Origin: JANLIQ01 sp964358205
GTDB taxonomy: Bacteria; Patescibacteriota; UBA1384; 2-12-FULL-50-11
DNA length: 20,401 bases
Reading direction: 5' to 3'
Assembly (NCBI GenBank): GCA_964358205.1
Contig: CAYHNZ010000016.1
Span: 1-20,401, forward strand
Position 1 is the first letter of the stretch; every line of letters starts with the position of its first letter. This document shows, one piece after another, positions 19,479 through 20,401 of this stretch. A program made the position numbers and the translations under genes. The notes beneath the pieces are model-generated. The model had not been told where the DNA came from and did no database searches. It worked only from the letters and a program-made list of their open reading frames with translations.

Positions 19479-20401
19479 ATGAATGTATTCCCTTCCTTAA
19501 ACTTCACCCTTGAGCTAGTTCGAAATTACAGCTGGCTTTTCTTGTACTCACTTATTGCGGTACTGGCACTCGTCTATTTCTTCCGGCTAATTCGCTTTTG
19601 GCAGAACCTGCGGCAAGAATCGGTATTCTTGGAACTGGTGCCGCCCCGAAACACTGAAATTTCCAGCTTCACGACAACCCAATTGTTCCAAATTATTTCC
19701 GGCTTGCTGCGTCAGCAGTCTTTTATCGATCGGCTGTTACTTCGACAACTATCATCTTCCTTGGAAATCGCTTCACAAAAAGAAACGGGAATCCGCTACT
19801 TACTGCGACTGCCTAAAGCTTTAGCCGAACCAGCTGAAAAGAGTTTGCGAGCGTACATACCCGGATTGCAGATAAAAGAAGCGGACGACTATTTGCCGCT
19901 AAAGTTGCCGTTGGGAGTTAAGGCTAAAGTTCTCGACTTTAAGCTGGCCGGGCACTTCGCGCTGCCGCTCAACGAACAAGTCGACCTTGGTAAGCACGAT
20001 CCTCTGCTTTATCTGACAAACAATATGACCCAGCTTAAAGAAAACGAAACGCTGGCTATCCAACTAGTTCTGCGGCCGCTAACCAGCTCCGCTCAACGCC
20101 GGATTCGCCGCAATGCAACTAAGCTGCAATTACCCGACGTTGTGTCACAGCGGAGCGTTGATAAGACGGCCGCTACTATTGAATCGGTGGTCCGGTTGGC
20201 AATGACCCCACTGTTTGTCTTGGCCGAATTCGTGACTGGACAGAAAACTCTAGTACCAGGCCGAAAGATTAGTCCGACCAAAAGTCAGGGCACGACTCAA
20301 AATATGGATGATTCTGTTCGCCGTAAAGTCGACCAACAGTTGTTTGAAGGATCGCTACGAGCATTACTGATTATCGAGCCGAAACAACTGCGTATTAGAG
20401 A
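19479..20401 (+). CDS. Probable VirD4/coupling-ATPase-type protein, N-terminal part (runs off the window)
   Basis: The frame from ATG 19479 is open to the window end (307 codons). One membrane helix (~17-34, WLFLYSLIAVLALVYFF) is followed by RLIRFWQNLRQESVFLELVPP and a soluble domain with regularly alternating strands and helices. CPR conjugation loci commonly have a long protein with this beginning and a C-terminal HerA/VirD4-like ATPase that delivers substrate to the channel; the ATPase part is beyond the window, so the call rests on the N-terminal pattern and on the divergent position at the secretion operon. GGAGGGG (19456-19462) lies 16 bases upstream, which is far for a Shine-Dalgarno. 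No stop codon or frameshift is seen. Confidence 0.6.
   Translation, partial: MNVFPSLNFTLELVRNYSWLFLYSLIAVLALVYFFRLIRFWQNLRQESVFLELVPPRNTEISSFTTTQLFQIISGLLRQQSFIDRLLLRQLSSSLEIASQKETGIRYLLRLPKALAEPAEKSLRAYIPGLQIKEADDYLPLKLPLGVKAKVLDFKLAGHFALPLNEQVDLGKHDPLLYLTNNMTQLKENETLAIQLVLRPLTSSAQRRIRRNATKLQLPDVVSQRSVDKTAATIESVVRLAMTPLFVLAEFVTGQKTLVPGRKISPTKSQGTTQNMDDSVRRKVDQQLFEGSLRALLIIEPKQLRIR

Overview
The window looks like chromosomal DNA from a Candidate Phyla Radiation (Patescibacteria) bacterium, most likely a Saccharibacteria (TM7) relative. This rests on family resemblance, because no marker gene such as 16S rRNA is present. The pointers are a conjugation-type secretion locus with a PrgI-like protein, a VirB4 split into two genes and short pilin-like membrane proteins; a stand-alone SpeD; an HTH/LAGLIDADG-like protein; and a type II NADH dehydrogenase, which is known from some aerobic Saccharibacteria. 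TGA is used as a stop codon.

Layout. 1-232 (-) is the N-terminus of a DEAD-box RNA helicase with a long structured leader. 499-2364 (+) holds a type II NADH dehydrogenase and a DoxX-like membrane protein with an upstream mini-ORF. 2365-2577 is a repeat-rich, hairpin-forming gap carrying a promoter. 2578-4105 (+) holds a LysM-CHAP cell-wall hydrolase and a VIT1/CCC1-like metal transporter, followed by an alternative-hairpin region. 4202-4278 (-) is tRNA-Arg(TCT), with a duplicated 5' fragment next to it. 4492-5058 (+) is an HD-domain protein. 5126-5510 (-) is tmRNA (ssrA) and 5548-5901 (-) is speD, divergent from a MacB-type ABC exporter (5988-7858, +). 7877-8621 is a REP-associated tyrosine transposase (RAYT) bracketed by near-identical palindromic repeats. 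8667-9284 (+) is an HTH-Hsp20 fusion protein.

9346-11955 (-) contains a polysaccharide deacetylase, an HTH/LAGLIDADG-like protein, tRNA-Val(GAC), a membrane-anchored cyclophilin and a small membrane protein. 12017-12090 (+) is tRNA-Glu(TTC); the 3' end of a large serine recombinase gene (12036-13616, -) runs antisense into it. A 118-residue protein gene (13617-13973, -) abuts the recombinase and has a palindrome over its promoter. 14163-19247 (-) is a six-gene type IV secretion-like operon: pilin, pilin-VirB6 fusion, PrgI, VirB4 N-part, VirB4 ATPase and M23 peptidase. A divergent gene (19479 to the window end, +) begins a probable VirD4/coupling-ATPase-type protein.

How the parts fit. The secretion operon, the M23 peptidase and the separate CHAP hydrolase are consistent with an envelope machine that exchanges DNA or protein and remodels the wall locally. 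Several operon-leading genes (3626, 4492, 5988, 8667, probably 11955 and 11050) have a promoter whose expected +1 falls on or within a few bases of the start codon, so leaderless transcription seems common here. Genes inside operons tend to have Shine-Dalgarno sites. The most unusual single item is the HTH-Hsp20 fusion, whose promoter carries a palindrome that may be its own operator.
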